This document shows positions 36,709 to 45,761 of a DNA stretch of 64,000 nt, piece after piece (position 1 is the stretch's first letter; each line of letters opens with the position of its first letter). A program made the position numbers and the translations under genes. The stretch is from Xenophilus azovorans DSM 13620 (GTDB lineage Bacteria > Pseudomonadota > Gammaproteobacteria > Burkholderiales > Burkholderiaceae_C). Below the pieces are notes generated by a model. The model ran no database searches. It was not told where the DNA came from and worked only from the letters and a program-made list of their open reading frames with translations. The stretch is from the NCBI RefSeq assembly GCF_000745855.1, contig NZ_JQKD01000008.1, positions 124,001-188,000 on the forward strand, in the 5' to 3' direction.

Positions 36709-37812
36709 ATGGCCATCCTGAGCATCAAGGCTGACATCAAGGACGGCGCCACCGCCTACCTGGGCGGCGCGCAGGCGCTGAATCTCCTGGGCCGGGAGGT
36801 GGCCGGTTCCAAGCCGCCCAGCGGCTGGAAGGGCATGCTGGACGGCTTCCTCAAGCTCGGCGACGGCGGGACGTTCAAGCTCGGCGGCCACACGATCGAG
36901 AAGAACGGCCTGTACGTCAACGTCAAGGGCCAGGAGTACAAGAACGCCAACCATCCAGGGCCGGCCTACTGGGAGATCGCCGACGGCGTCGGCCAGGAGG
37001 CGCCGACGAAGCTGGCCAGCACCGTCCGCAAGCTGCTCGGCGACCCCGGCCACGCGGTCGAGAACCCCTGGGTCGCGACGCTGGTGGCGGCGATGTTCCT
37101 GTCCGAGGTGGTGCGCAACCCGCGCAGCCTGGCCGTCAACCTGATGCTGCTGGACCTGATCGAGTCGGGCACCCGGTACGGCCGCGACGCCGGCCCCGAA
37201 TCGGGCAAGGTGCTGGACTTCCGCAAGCTGCTGGTCTTCGGCGGCGGCGGCAAGAAGTCCAAGACCTACACGTACGAGGGCGGCGACGTGAAGGTCGACA
37301 AGGCGAGCGGCACGCTGCGCGGCGGCAAGCTGCCGATGTCGCAGCTCGACGCGATGGCGCAGTTCCAGAAGTCCACCGCCAAGACCTACGAGAACAAGAT
37401 GAACAAGGGCTTCAACGCCGTGCTCAGCCAGGCCGCGCTGAACCTGAAGGCGCCGGCCGAGGGCGGCTACCACTTCGCCACGCCGCTGCTGGAGAAGGAA
37501 TGCACCGTCGCGCTGCGCTGGCTGCTCGCCTACTGCGGCCGCAACAGCTTCAAGGGCGTGGGCGGCCATGTCAAAAGCACGGAGATGGTGCCGTCCAACG
37601 CGTGGGTCAAGGACAGCCCGAAGGTCGAGAAGATCGTCCTCACGCCCTGGTACGGCGACGTGCGGCTCAGCGGCCTGCGCGAGCAGCTGTGCCAGACGGA
37701 ATGGCAGAACTGCGCCGCCCCGCAGCCCGGGGCGCTGGCCCGGCAGCTGGCCGACAAGGCGGCCGGCGCCTTCGCCCAGCGCGCCGGTTCGCTGGCGCTG
37801 ATGCTGGCGTGA
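36709..37812 (+). CDS. Uncharacterised protein, candidate T6SS cargo
   Basis: 367 aa, no family recognised. Lys-rich N-terminal half (AILSIKADIKDGATAYLGG, FKLGGHTIEKNGLYVNV), a hydrophobic helical stretch near residues 122-150 (NPWVATLVAAMFLSEVVRNP...) and a Lys/Gly-rich middle (FGGGGKKSKTYTYEGGDVKV). No signal peptide. Composition is less GC-extreme and more lysine-rich than the structural neighbours. It follows hcp by 73 bases and precedes tagJ, a place where Hcp-carried effectors are sometimes encoded. No obvious immunity gene lies beside it, so a structural or accessory role is equally possible. Confidence 0.6.
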   Translation: MAILSIKADIKDGATAYLGGAQALNLLGREVAGSKPPSGWKGMLDGFLKLGDGGTFKLGGHTIEKNGLYVNVKGQEYKNANHPGPAYWEIADGVGQEAPTKLASTVRKLLGDPGHAVENPWVATLVAAMFLSEVVRNPRSLAVNLMLLDLIESGTRYGRDAGPESGKVLDFRKLLVFGGGGKKSKTYTYEGGDVKVDKASGTLRGGKLPMSQLDAMAQFQKSTAKTYENKMNKGFNAVLSQAALNLKAPAEGGYHFATPLLEKECTVALRWLLAYCGRNSFKGVGGHVKSTEMVPSNAWVKDSPKVEKIVLTPWYGDVRLSGLREQLCQTEWQNCAAPQPGALARQLADKAAGAFAQRAGSLALMLA

Positions 37813-37900
37813 CGGGGCGCCCGCCCCGCTCGGCCCGAGGTGCTATGCGGTGCGGCCGATGCACAGCGCCGCCAAAGCATGCGACAAAGACAGGCACACC

Positions 37901-38728
37901 ATGAGCACCACCTCCGCCGATCTGCTCCGCAGCGCCGACCCCGCCGGCGCCTTGAAGGCCCTCTCCGAGGAGATTCGCGCCAAACCCGGCGACAGCCGGC
38001 TGCGCGTCTTCATGGCGCAGCTGCTGTGCGTGCTGGGCCAGTGGGAGCGTGCGCTCAACCAGCTCAGCGTGGCGGCCGAGCTCGACGCCCTGGCCGTGCC
38101 GATGAAGCAGGTCTACGGCGAGGCGATCCGCTGCGAGGGCCTGCGCGCCGAGGTCTTCGCCGGCAAGCGCACGCCCATGGTCTTCGGCCAGCCCGACCAG
38201 TGGCTGGCGCTCCTGATCGAGTCGCTGCTGCGGCGCGGCGCCGGCGACGCGCAGGCGGCCGAGCAGTTGCGTGCGCGCGCCTTCGACGAGGCGCCCGCCG
38301 TCGCCGGCCGCATCGACGGCACCGCCTTCGAATGGCTGGCCGACGCCGACATGCGCCTGGGCCCGGTGCTGGAGGCCTACATCAACGGCCGCTACTACTG
38401 GGTGCCCTTCGCGCGACTGGCGCAGGTGAAGATCGAGCCGCCGGAAGACCTGCGCGACGCCGTGTGGATGCCCGCTCACCTGCTGTTCGAGAACGGCGGC
38501 GAGGCGCTGGCGCTGATCCCCACCCGCTACGAGGGCACCGAGGCCAGCGGCGACGGCGCCCTGCAACTGGCGCGCCGCACCGAATGGCGCGAGATCGCGC
38601 CCGAGGTCTGGTGCGGCCTGGGTCAGCGCCTCCTCGGCAGCGACGCCGGCGAGCATGCGCTGATGGACGTGCGCCAGATCGACTTCGATCCGGCGCCGGC
38701 CGCCGGCGACGCCCTGGATCATGGCTGA
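37901..38728 (+). CDS. tagJ: Type VI secretion accessory protein TagJ (ImpE family)
   Basis: 275-aa cytoplasmic protein. TPR-like N-terminus (ALKALSEEIRAKPGDSRLRVFMAQLLCVLGQWERALNQL) and the ImpE C-terminal domain (EAYINGRYYWVPFARL, DAVWMPAHLLFENGG, RRTEWREIAP). TagJ binds TssB or ClpV in other systems and tunes sheath recycling. ATG 37901 is chosen over the in-frame 37850 because the family starts at the TPR and ACAGG precedes it. Its 3' end overlaps tssE by 8 bases. Confidence 0.93.
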   Translation: MSTTSADLLRSADPAGALKALSEEIRAKPGDSRLRVFMAQLLCVLGQWERALNQLSVAAELDALAVPMKQVYGEAIRCEGLRAEVFAGKRTPMVFGQPDQWLALLIESLLRRGAGDAQAAEQLRARAFDEAPAVAGRIDGTAFEWLADADMRLGPVLEAYINGRYYWVPFARLAQVKIEPPEDLRDAVWMPAHLLFENGGEALALIPTRYEGTEASGDGALQLARRTEWREIAPEVWCGLGQRLLGSDAGEHALMDVRQIDFDPAPAAGDALDHG

Positions 38729-39233
38729 CCTGTCCGTCCAGGAGCGGCTGCAGCCCTCGCTGCTGGACCGCCTGATCGACCATGCCCCCGACCAGCAGCG
38801 CGAGAGCGACGACAAGCGCACCCTGACGCGCCAGGCCCTGCGCCAGGCCGTGCTGCGCGACCTCAACTGGCTGTTCAACGCCACCGCCACCGGGCTGGAC
38901 GAGCGGCGCCATCCGCAGGCGGCGCGCTCGGTCCTCAACTACGGATTGCCTATGCTGTCCGGCCAGTTCACCTCCTCCATCCAGCGTGTCAGCATGGAAC
39001 AGGCTCTGAAGAACGCCATCGTGCAGTTCGAGCCGCGCATCCTGCCCCGCACACTCGAAGTTGAACTCGTCATGGAAGGCTCGGCCCTGGACTCCCACAA
39101 CCGCATCGGCCTGACCATCCGCGGCATGCTCTGGGCGCAGCCGGTGCCGCTGGAGTTCCTCATGCGCAGCCGCATCGACCTGGAAGAAGGCCGCATCGAA
39201 GTCGAGGACGTGTCCAACCCCGGCGCCCGCTGA
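38721..39233 (+). CDS. tssE: Type VI secretion baseplate subunit TssE (gp25-like)
   Basis: 170-aa homologue of phage T4 gp25, which starts sheath polymerisation on the baseplate. Signature elements: LQPSLLDRLID, RQAVLRDLNWLFNA (the conserved EPR-core-adjacent 'DLxWLLN' region), RSVLNYGLPMLSG, and NAIVQFEPRILPRTLEVEL. Length is usual. Overlaps tagJ by 8 bases and precedes tssF by 16, in the standard E-F-G order. Confidence 0.95.
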   Translation: MADLSVQERLQPSLLDRLIDHAPDQQRESDDKRTLTRQALRQAVLRDLNWLFNATATGLDERRHPQAARSVLNYGLPMLSGQFTSSIQRVSMEQALKNAIVQFEPRILPRTLEVELVMEGSALDSHNRIGLTIRGMLWAQPVPLEFLMRSRIDLEEGRIEVEDVSNPGAR

Positions 39234-39249
39234 CACGGGCCGTCGAGCC

Positions 39250-41133
39250 ATGGACCCGCGCCTGCTCACCCTGTACGAACAGGAACTGCGCTACTTCCGC
39301 GAGAACACCGCGGAGTTCGCGCGCGCCTTCCCCAAGATCGCGCGCCGCCTGGGCATCGAGGGCCAGGAGGTGGCCGACCCGTACGTGGAGCGGCTGATCG
39401 AGGCCACCGCCTTCCTGGCCGCGCGCGTCGGGCTCAAGCTCGACGCCGAGTACCCGCGCTTCACCGGGCACCTGCTGGACATCGTCTACCCGCACTTCCT
39501 GGCGCCCACCCCCTCCTGCGGCGTGTGCGCCTTCGCGCCGGACCTGCAGGACGCCAACCTTGCGCAGGGGCCGGTGCTGCCGCGCGGCAGCGCGCTGCGC
39601 GCGCGGCAGGCGACGGGGCAGAACACGCACTGCGAATTCCGCACCGCGCACCCGCTGCGCGCGTGGCCGCTGCAGATCACCCGTGCCCAGTACTTCACCT
39701 ATGCGCCCGACCTGCCGCTGGCCCAGCACCCGCGCGCGCGCGACATCCGCGGCGGCCTGCGCATCGGCCTGAAGGCCACCGCGGGCCTCACGTTCGACAA
39801 GATCGCGCTGGATGCGCTGCAGCTCTACTTCGGCGGCGCGGACGACGTGGCCTGGCAGCTGCACGAGTGCGTGCTCGGCCAGCCCATCGGCGTGCTGGTG
39901 CGCGGCACCGAGGCGGCCGCGCCCGTCACCACGCTGCCGGGCAGCGTGATCGGGGAGGTGGGCTTCGCCGACGACGAATCGCTGCTGCCGCCCACCGCCA
40001 CCGGCTTCTCGGGCTTCCGGCTGGTGCAGGAGTACTTCGCCTTCCCCGAAGCCTTCCGCTTCGCGTGCATCGGCGGCCTGGCGCCGGCGCTGGCGCAGCG
40101 GGCGGTGGACGAGATCGAACTGGTGCTGCTGTTCTCGCGCGGCGACGCGGTGCTGGAGAAGCTGGTGGGCACCGACAGCGTGCAGTTGCACTGCGTGCCG
40201 GTGGTCAACCTGTTCCCCAAGCGGCTGGACCGCGTCACCGTGGGCGAGGGCGTGAGCCAGTTCCACCTGCTGGCCGACCGCACGCGGCCGCAGGACTTCG
40301 AGATCCACTCGCTGACCGAGGTGGTGGGCCACGGCGCGCCGGGCACGGCGGGCGAGGGCGCGCTGGAGCAGGTGTTCCGCCCCTTCTACGCCGCCTACCA
40401 CGACAGCCGCGAGGCGCACCCGGCCTACTACACCACCACCCGCGAGCCGCGCATGCTGTCGGTGCGCCAGCGCGCCGAAGGGCACCGCAGCAGCCACATC
40501 GGCTCCGAGCTGTACCTGCAGGTGGTCGACCCGCAGCAGGCCCCGTTCTCCGCGCAGCTGCGCCAGATCGCATCGACCGCGCTGGTGACCAACCGCGACC
40601 TGCCGCTGCTGCTGCCCGTGGGGCGCGAGAACGACTTCGACTGCGTCGACTCCTTCCCGGTGCAGCGCATCCGCATGGTGCGCGGGCCCTCGCGGCCGGT
40701 CTCGCCGGTGGTGCAGCAGGGGCTGGGCTGGCGCGTCATCGACCACCTGGCGCTGAACTACCTCTCTCTGGCCGACAGCACGCCGGCCCAGGGCGCCGCG
40801 GCGCTGCGCGAGATGCTGATGCTCTACGCCGTGCACGCCGACGACGTGCGCCAGGGCCAGGTGCGCGGCCTGCTGTCGGTGAAGAGCCGGCCGCTGGTGC
40901 GGCGGCTGCCGCTGCCCGGGCCGATCGCCTTCGGCCGCGGGCTGGAGGTCACGCTCGAGGTGGACCCGTCCGCCTTCCACGGCCACAGCGCCTTCCTCTT
41001 CGGCGCCGTGATGTCGCGCTTCCTGGCGCGGCACGTGGAGGTCAACCATTTCGTCGAGACCGTGCTGCGCACCGCCGGCAAGGGCGAGCAGATGCGATGG
41101 AGGCCGCTGTGCGGAACCCGTCCGATCCTGTGA
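39250..41133 (+). CDS. tssF: Type VI secretion baseplate subunit TssF
   Basis: 627-aa VasA/ImpG family protein, part of the TssF2G baseplate wedge. Opening DPRLLTLYEQELRYFRENTAEFA and IARRLGIEGQEVADPYVERL are diagnostic; later FTGHLLDIVYPHFLAPTPS and the C-terminal LSVKSRPLVRRLPLPGP and NHFVETVLRT fit throughout. Length is standard. tssG begins 37 bases before its stop. Confidence 0.97.
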   Translation: MDPRLLTLYEQELRYFRENTAEFARAFPKIARRLGIEGQEVADPYVERLIEATAFLAARVGLKLDAEYPRFTGHLLDIVYPHFLAPTPSCGVCAFAPDLQDANLAQGPVLPRGSALRARQATGQNTHCEFRTAHPLRAWPLQITRAQYFTYAPDLPLAQHPRARDIRGGLRIGLKATAGLTFDKIALDALQLYFGGADDVAWQLHECVLGQPIGVLVRGTEAAAPVTTLPGSVIGEVGFADDESLLPPTATGFSGFRLVQEYFAFPEAFRFACIGGLAPALAQRAVDEIELVLLFSRGDAVLEKLVGTDSVQLHCVPVVNLFPKRLDRVTVGEGVSQFHLLADRTRPQDFEIHSLTEVVGHGAPGTAGEGALEQVFRPFYAAYHDSREAHPAYYTTTREPRMLSVRQRAEGHRSSHIGSELYLQVVDPQQAPFSAQLRQIASTALVTNRDLPLLLPVGRENDFDCVDSFPVQRIRMVRGPSRPVSPVVQQGLGWRVIDHLALNYLSLADSTPAQGAAALREMLMLYAVHADDVRQGQVRGLLSVKSRPLVRRLPLPGPIAFGRGLEVTLEVDPSAFHGHSAFLFGAVMSRFLARHVEVNHFVETVLRTAGKGEQMRWRPLCGTRPIL

Positions 41134-42203
41134 GCGCCGCGCCGCCGCCCACGCAGGCCGCGCCGGCCGAGCGCGCCGCGCTGGCCGGCTGGCTGGCCGA
41201 GCGCGCGCCGCAGGCGTGGGCCTACGACTACTTCGCCGTGATGCGGCGGCTGGAGTGCCTGGCGCCCTCCCTGCCGCGCTGGGGCCGGGCGCTGCGCCCG
41301 TCGGCCGAGGGCGTGCGCGTCGGCCACGAGCCCTCGCTGTCCTTCGCGCCGGCGAGCGTCGGCCGCTTCGAGCCCGGCAGCGGCGACGGCCCGCCCCGCC
41401 TGCGCCAGCACTTCTTCGGCTACATCGGCCCCAACGGGCCGCTGCCCATCCACCTGTCGGACTTCATCCGCGAGCGCGCGCTCAACCACGGCGATCCGAC
41501 CTGGCTGGCCTTCCTCGACAGCTTCTGCCACCGCTTCTCGCTGCAGTTCTACCGCGCCTGGGCGCAGGCGCGGCCCGTCACCGGCATGGACCGGCCGGGC
41601 GAGGACATCTTCCGCCGCCAGATCGGCGCCTTCGTCGGCATCGGCGGCCCGGCGCGCCAGCAGCGCGACGCGGTGCACGACGACGCGCGGTTGCACTTCT
41701 CCGGCTGGCTGGCGCGGCGCGTGCACAACCGCGAGGGCGTCGAGGCCGTGGTCGGCGCCTACTTCGGCGTGCCGGCGCGGCTGGAGCGCTGGGTCGGCCA
41801 CTGGATGCGCCTGCCCGGCGGCGAGTTGACGCGCCTGGGCGCCAGCAATGCCAACGCCGCCTCGCGCACGCTGGGCCTGGGCGCGGTGATGGGCCGCCAG
41901 GTGTGGGACCGCCAGCACAAGGTGCGCCTGCACCTGGGGCCGCTCACGCTGACGCAGTACCGCGACTTCCTGCCCGTCGGCCGGGCACGCCCGGCGCTGC
42001 GCGGCTGGATGCGGCAGTTGCTGGGCGACGAGCTGGAGTGGGACGCGCAGCTCGTGCTGCGCCGCGAAGAGGTGCCGCCCACCCGTCTGGGCGCACCGCA
42101 GGCCGGCCTGGGCGGCAACGCGCCGCGGCTGGGCTGGGTGTCGTGGCTGGGCAGCCGGCCGCGCATGCGCGACGCGGCCGACCTGCGCCTCGCCGGCGGC
42201 TAG
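41097..42203 (+). CDS. tssG: Type VI secretion baseplate subunit TssG
   Basis: 368-aa ImpH/VasB family protein that forms the baseplate wedge with TssF. Features: AYDYFAVMRRLECL, EPSLSFAPASVG, LRQHFFGYIGPNGPLPIHLSDF, GRQVWDRQHKVRLHLGPLT and LTQYRDFLP. ATG 41097 overlaps tssF. The third base of the TAG stop (42203) and its middle A lie in the left terminal repeat of a 266-bp palindromic element, so the present C-terminus (DLRLAGG) may have been set or trimmed by that element; family members end at about this point, so the loss, if any, is small. Confidence 0.95.
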   Translation: MEAAVRNPSDPVSAAPPPTQAAPAERAALAGWLAERAPQAWAYDYFAVMRRLECLAPSLPRWGRALRPSAEGVRVGHEPSLSFAPASVGRFEPGSGDGPPRLRQHFFGYIGPNGPLPIHLSDFIRERALNHGDPTWLAFLDSFCHRFSLQFYRAWAQARPVTGMDRPGEDIFRRQIGAFVGIGGPARQQRDAVHDDARLHFSGWLARRVHNREGVEAVVGAYFGVPARLERWVGHWMRLPGGELTRLGASNANAASRTLGLGAVMGRQVWDRQHKVRLHLGPLTLTQYRDFLPVGRARPALRGWMRQLLGDELEWDAQLVLRREEVPPTRLGAPQAGLGGNAPRLGWVSWLGSRPRMRDAADLRLAGG

Positions 42204-42467
42204 GGTCTGTTGACGCTATGGAAGGGGTCGCGAAGCTCATCCCAGCCCGCCCATCAAGGCGCGCGACGCCGTGCGTGCGTCGGCACGCACAAGGAGCGCA
42301 ACGCCGAGGGGCGGGCTGGGATGAGCTTCCCTTCGGGTTGCCCCGGAAAGGGGCCGTCTGCGGCGTTGCCCGCGCTTGCAAGGCGCCAGCCTTGCTGCGC
42401 ACGGGCGCCTTGCATCCGGCCCCTTTCCGGGGCAACGCGATCCCCTTCCATAGCGTCAACAGACCCT
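42202..42467. mobile_element. 266-bp nested inverted-repeat element (MITE-like)
   Basis: Ends are a ~31-bp terminal inverted repeat (42202-42232 with 42436-42467, one extra base on the right), beginning AGGGTCTGTTGACGC. Inside are two further perfect inverted repeats: 20 bp (42233-42252 with 42309-42328) and 19 bp (42337-42355 with 42418-42436). Each encloses another: GTGCGTGC/GCACGCAC near 42271-42290, and TGCAAGGCGCC/GGCGCCTTGCA near 42379-42414. No open frame of protein-coding quality lies within. No clean target-site duplication was seen. This fits a non-autonomous transposable element that folds as a cloverleaf or cruciform. It separates tssG from clpV. Confidence 0.8.
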
Positions 42468-42544
42468 TAGGAGCCGTGGCATGACCCACGGCCGTTGTTC
42501 TTCCAAAAACCCGGGGGCCGTTCGTCCTTCGTCTGGAGAGTCCG
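42468..42544 (+). other. Leader of clpV, 77 bp
   Basis: Contains the small hairpin CCGTGG/CCACGG (about 42475-42492) and GGAGAG about 10 bases before the clpV ATG. No clear promoter. The remaining tssG-clpV spacer outside the palindromic element. Confidence 0.4.
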
Positions 42545-45280
42545 ATGAGTGAAATCAGCCGCACCGCCCTGTTCGGCAAGTTGAACCCCCTGGCCTACAA
42601 GGCCATCGAGGGCGCCACCGTCTTCTGCAAGATGCGCGGCAACCCCTACGTGGAGCTGGAGCACTGGCTCGCGCAGCTGCTGCAGAACCAGGAAAGCGAC
42701 CTGCACCGCATCGTCCAGCACTACGGCCTGGACATCTCGGTGCTGGCCAAGGACGTGACGGCCGCGCTGGACCGCCTGCCGCGCGGCGCCACCGCCATCA
42801 GCGACTTCTCGCCGCACATCGAGAACGCCATCGAGCGCGCCTGGACCTACGCCACGCTGCAGTTCGGCGAGGCGCAGGTGCGCACCGGCTACATCGTGGT
42901 GGGCATGCTCAAGACGCCGAGCCTGCGCAACCCGCTGCTGCAGATATCGAAGCAGTTCGAGAAGATCAAGGTCGAGGACCTGGCCGAGAACTTCGCGAAG
43001 ATCTGCGACGCCTCGGCCGAAGGCCGGATGCGCGCGCAGGACGGCACCGGCATGGGCAGCGGCGACGTCGGCGACGAGACCGGCGCCATGGCGCCGGCCG
43101 CCATGGGCAAGGGCGATGCGCTCAAGAAGTTCACCACCGACCTCACCGAGCAGGCGCGCGGCGGCAAGATGGACCCCATCGTCGGCCGCGACGACGAGAT
43201 CCGCCAGGTGGTCGACATCCTGATGCGCCGCCGGCAGAACAACCCCATCCTGGTGGGCGAGGCCGGCGTGGGCAAGACGGCGGTGGTCGAAGGCTTCGCC
43301 CAGCGCATCGCGCGCGGCGACGTGCCGCCGGCGCTGAAAGACGTGCGCCTGCTCGCGCTGGACGTGGGCCTGCTGCAGGCCGGCGCCAGCATGAAAGGCG
43401 AGTTCGAGCAGCGCCTGCGCTCGGTGATCGAGGAGGTGCAGGCGAGCGAGAAGCCCATCATCCTGTTCGTCGACGAAACCCACACACTGGTGGGCGCGGG
43501 CGGCCAGGCCGGCACCGGCGACGCCGCCAACCTGCTCAAGCCGGCGCTGGCGCGCGGCACCCTGCGCACCGTGGGCGCCACCACCTGGGCCGAGTACAAG
43601 AAGTACATCGAGAAGGACCCGGCCCTGACCCGCCGCTTCCAGAACGTGCAGGTGGACGAGCCCGACGAGCGCAAGGCCATCCTCATGATGCGCGGCGTGG
43701 CCAGCACCATGGAGAAGCACCACCAGGTGCAGATCCTCGACGAGGCGCTGGAGGCCGCGGTCAAGCTCAGCCACCGCTACATCCCGGCGCGCCAGCTGCC
43801 CGACAAGAGCGTGAGCCTGCTCGACACCGCCTGCGCGCGCGTGGCCGTGAGCCTGCACGCCACGCCGGCTGAGGTGGACGACAGCCGCAAGCGCATCGAG
43901 TCGCTGGAGACCGAGCAGCAGATCATCGGCCGCGAGAAGGCCATCGGCATCGACGTGGCCGAGCGCGAGCAGGCCGTCACCGCCGACCTGGCCGCCGAAC
44001 GCGACCGCCTGGGCAACCTGGAGGCGCGCTGGGGCCAGGAGAAGGCGCTGGTGGACGAACTGCTGGCGCTGCGCTCCACGCTGCGCGGCGGCGCCGGCGG
44101 CACGCAGCCGGTCGAGGGCACGGGCAGCACGCTGGAGGCGCAGGCCGCGACCGAGGCGCCGCCGGCCGCCGACGCCGTCGCCCAGGCCGAGCGCGAGACC
44201 GCGCTGGCGCGGCTGCAGCAGGTGCAGGCCGAGCTCACCGCGCTGCAGGGCGAGTCGCCGCTGATCCTGCCCACCGTCGACTACCAGGCCGTGGCCTCGG
44301 TGGTGGGCGACTGGACCGGCATCCCCGTGGGCCGCATGCAGCGCAACGAGATCGACACCGTGCTCAAGCTGCCGCAGCTGCTGGCCCAGCGCGTGATCGG
44401 CCAGGACCATGCGATGGAGATGATCGCCAAGCGCATCCAGACCTCGCGCGCGGGGCTGGACAACCCGAGCAAGCCGATCGGCGTGTTCATGCTGGCCGGC
44501 ACCTCGGGCGTGGGCAAGACCGAGACCGCGCTGGCGCTGGCCGAGGCGCTGTACGGCGGCGAGCAGAACCTGATCGTCATCAACATGAGCGAGTACCAGG
44601 AGGCGCACACCGTCAGCTCGCTCAAGGGCGCGCCGCCCGGCTACGTGGGCTACGGCGAAGGCGGCGTGCTGACCGAGGCGGTGCGCCGCAAGCCCTACAG
44701 CGTGGTGCTGCTCGACGAGGTGGAGAAGGCCCACCCCGACGTGCACGAGCTGTTCTTCCAGGTCTTCGACAAGGGCTTCATGGAGGACGGCGAGGGCCGC
44801 ACCATCGACTTCAAGAACACGCTGATCCTGCTGACCACCAACGCCGGCACCGAGCTGATCGCCAGCATGTGCAAGGACCCGGAGTTGCTGCCCGACCCCG
44901 AGGGCATGGCCAAGGCGCTGCGCGAGCCGCTCCTGAAGATCTTCCCGCCGGCGCTGCTGGGCCGGCTGGTCGCCATTCCCTACTACCCGCTGTCCGACGA
45001 GATGCTGGGCGCCATCGTGCGGCTGCAGCTCGGGCGCATCAAGAAGCGCGTCGAGGCGCGCTACAAGATCCCGTTCGAGGTCGGCGACGACGTGGTCAGG
45101 CTGGTGGTCAGCCGCTGCACCGAGAGCGAGTCGGGCGGCCGCATGATCGACGCCATCCTCACCAACACCATGCTGCCGGACATCAGCCGCGAGTTCCTGA
45201 ACCGGATGATGGAAGGCAAGCCGATCGGCGGCGTGCGCGTGGGCGTGGCCGAGGGCAACTTCAGCTACGACTTCGCCTGA
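42545..45280 (+). CDS. clpV: Type VI secretion AAA+ ATPase TssH/ClpV
   Basis: 911-aa hexameric ATPase that disassembles contracted T6SS sheath. Clp N domain 1-~160 starts SEISRTALFGKLNPLAYKAIE and VELEHWLAQLL, as in ClpV and unlike ClpB. AAA1: Walker A GEAGVGKT (~238-245), Walker B ILFVDETHTLVGAGG. A coiled middle region carries a low-complexity stretch (~515-545). AAA2: GTSGVGKTETALALAEALYG (~652) and VVLLDEVEKAHPD. ClpV normally acts on TssB/TssC, neither of which is in the window. The palindromic element just upstream could alter its expression. Confidence 0.97.
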   Translation: MSEISRTALFGKLNPLAYKAIEGATVFCKMRGNPYVELEHWLAQLLQNQESDLHRIVQHYGLDISVLAKDVTAALDRLPRGATAISDFSPHIENAIERAWTYATLQFGEAQVRTGYIVVGMLKTPSLRNPLLQISKQFEKIKVEDLAENFAKICDASAEGRMRAQDGTGMGSGDVGDETGAMAPAAMGKGDALKKFTTDLTEQARGGKMDPIVGRDDEIRQVVDILMRRRQNNPILVGEAGVGKTAVVEGFAQRIARGDVPPALKDVRLLALDVGLLQAGASMKGEFEQRLRSVIEEVQASEKPIILFVDETHTLVGAGGQAGTGDAANLLKPALARGTLRTVGATTWAEYKKYIEKDPALTRRFQNVQVDEPDERKAILMMRGVASTMEKHHQVQILDEALEAAVKLSHRYIPARQLPDKSVSLLDTACARVAVSLHATPAEVDDSRKRIESLETEQQIIGREKAIGIDVAEREQAVTADLAAERDRLGNLEARWGQEKALVDELLALRSTLRGGAGGTQPVEGTGSTLEAQAATEAPPAADAVAQAERETALARLQQVQAELTALQGESPLILPTVDYQAVASVVGDWTGIPVGRMQRNEIDTVLKLPQLLAQRVIGQDHAMEMIAKRIQTSRAGLDNPSKPIGVFMLAGTSGVGKTETALALAEALYGGEQNLIVINMSEYQEAHTVSSLKGAPPGYVGYGEGGVLTEAVRRKPYSVVLLDEVEKAHPDVHELFFQVFDKGFMEDGEGRTIDFKNTLILLTTNAGTELIASMCKDPELLPDPEGMAKALREPLLKIFPPALLGRLVAIPYYPLSDEMLGAIVRLQLGRIKKRVEARYKIPFEVGDDVVRLVVSRCTESESGGRMIDAILTNTMLPDISREFLNRMMEGKPIGGVRVGVAEGNFSYDFA

Positions 45281-45299
45281 CGGCCCGCCCGTGTTCCCC

Positions 45300-45749
45300 A
45301 TGTCCATCCGTTCCGCTCTCCTGCCGTTCCTGCTGCCGCTGCTCTGCGGCCTGGGCGTGGCCGCGTGCGCGGATGTGTCGCCACCAACGAAGGAGATCAG
45401 CGCCATGAGTGGATTGCAGATGCCCAAGCCCAAGCGGGTGGGACCGCCCGATGTCAAGCCGGTGCGTATCGGCGACCTGCGCTTCGAGGCCGTGCACTGG
45501 GGCCGCGAGCGCGGCCTGAACCAGAACGGCGGGGTGATCGCCGCCGTGGATGCCAAGTCGGGCAAGGAGCAGTGGACCCTGGTGGTCTACCCGATCGTCT
45601 ACAAGCCCAAGCTCGAAACCGATGTGCAGGACATCTTCATCGAATCGCTCGAGGCCGCGCCGGACGGCCGGCACCTGATCGTCAAGGACGAGAACGGACG
45701 CCGGTTCGAGGTCGACATCGCGGCGCGCCAGGCGCGCCCGCTGCCCTGA
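45300..45749 (+). CDS. Small lipoprotein, candidate immunity protein for the M35 peptidase
   Basis: 149 aa from ATG 45300: hydrophobic N-terminus and lipobox VAAC (Cys23), so a periplasmic lipoprotein. The mature part is mostly beta (VRIGDLRFEAVHWGRERGLN, GGVIAAVDAKSGKEQWTLVV, PDGRHLIVKDENGRRFEVDI). No family recognised. An internal ATG at 45405 (MSGLQMPK) would give a cytoplasmic form. It ends 12 bases before a zinc-metallopeptidase gene, the usual spacing of an effector-immunity pair; a periplasmic location would suit protection against a peptidase delivered there. Function inferred from context. Confidence 0.65.
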   Translation: MSIRSALLPFLLPLLCGLGVAACADVSPPTKEISAMSGLQMPKPKRVGPPDVKPVRIGDLRFEAVHWGRERGLNQNGGVIAAVDAKSGKEQWTLVVYPIVYKPKLETDVQDIFIESLEAAPDGRHLIVKDENGRRFEVDIAARQARPLP

Positions 45750-45761
45750 CCGGAGGGCGCC

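Noticed and set aside
42210-42470. Small open frames inside the palindromic element
   Set aside because: They arise from the inverted repeats in both directions and have no RBS or coding character.
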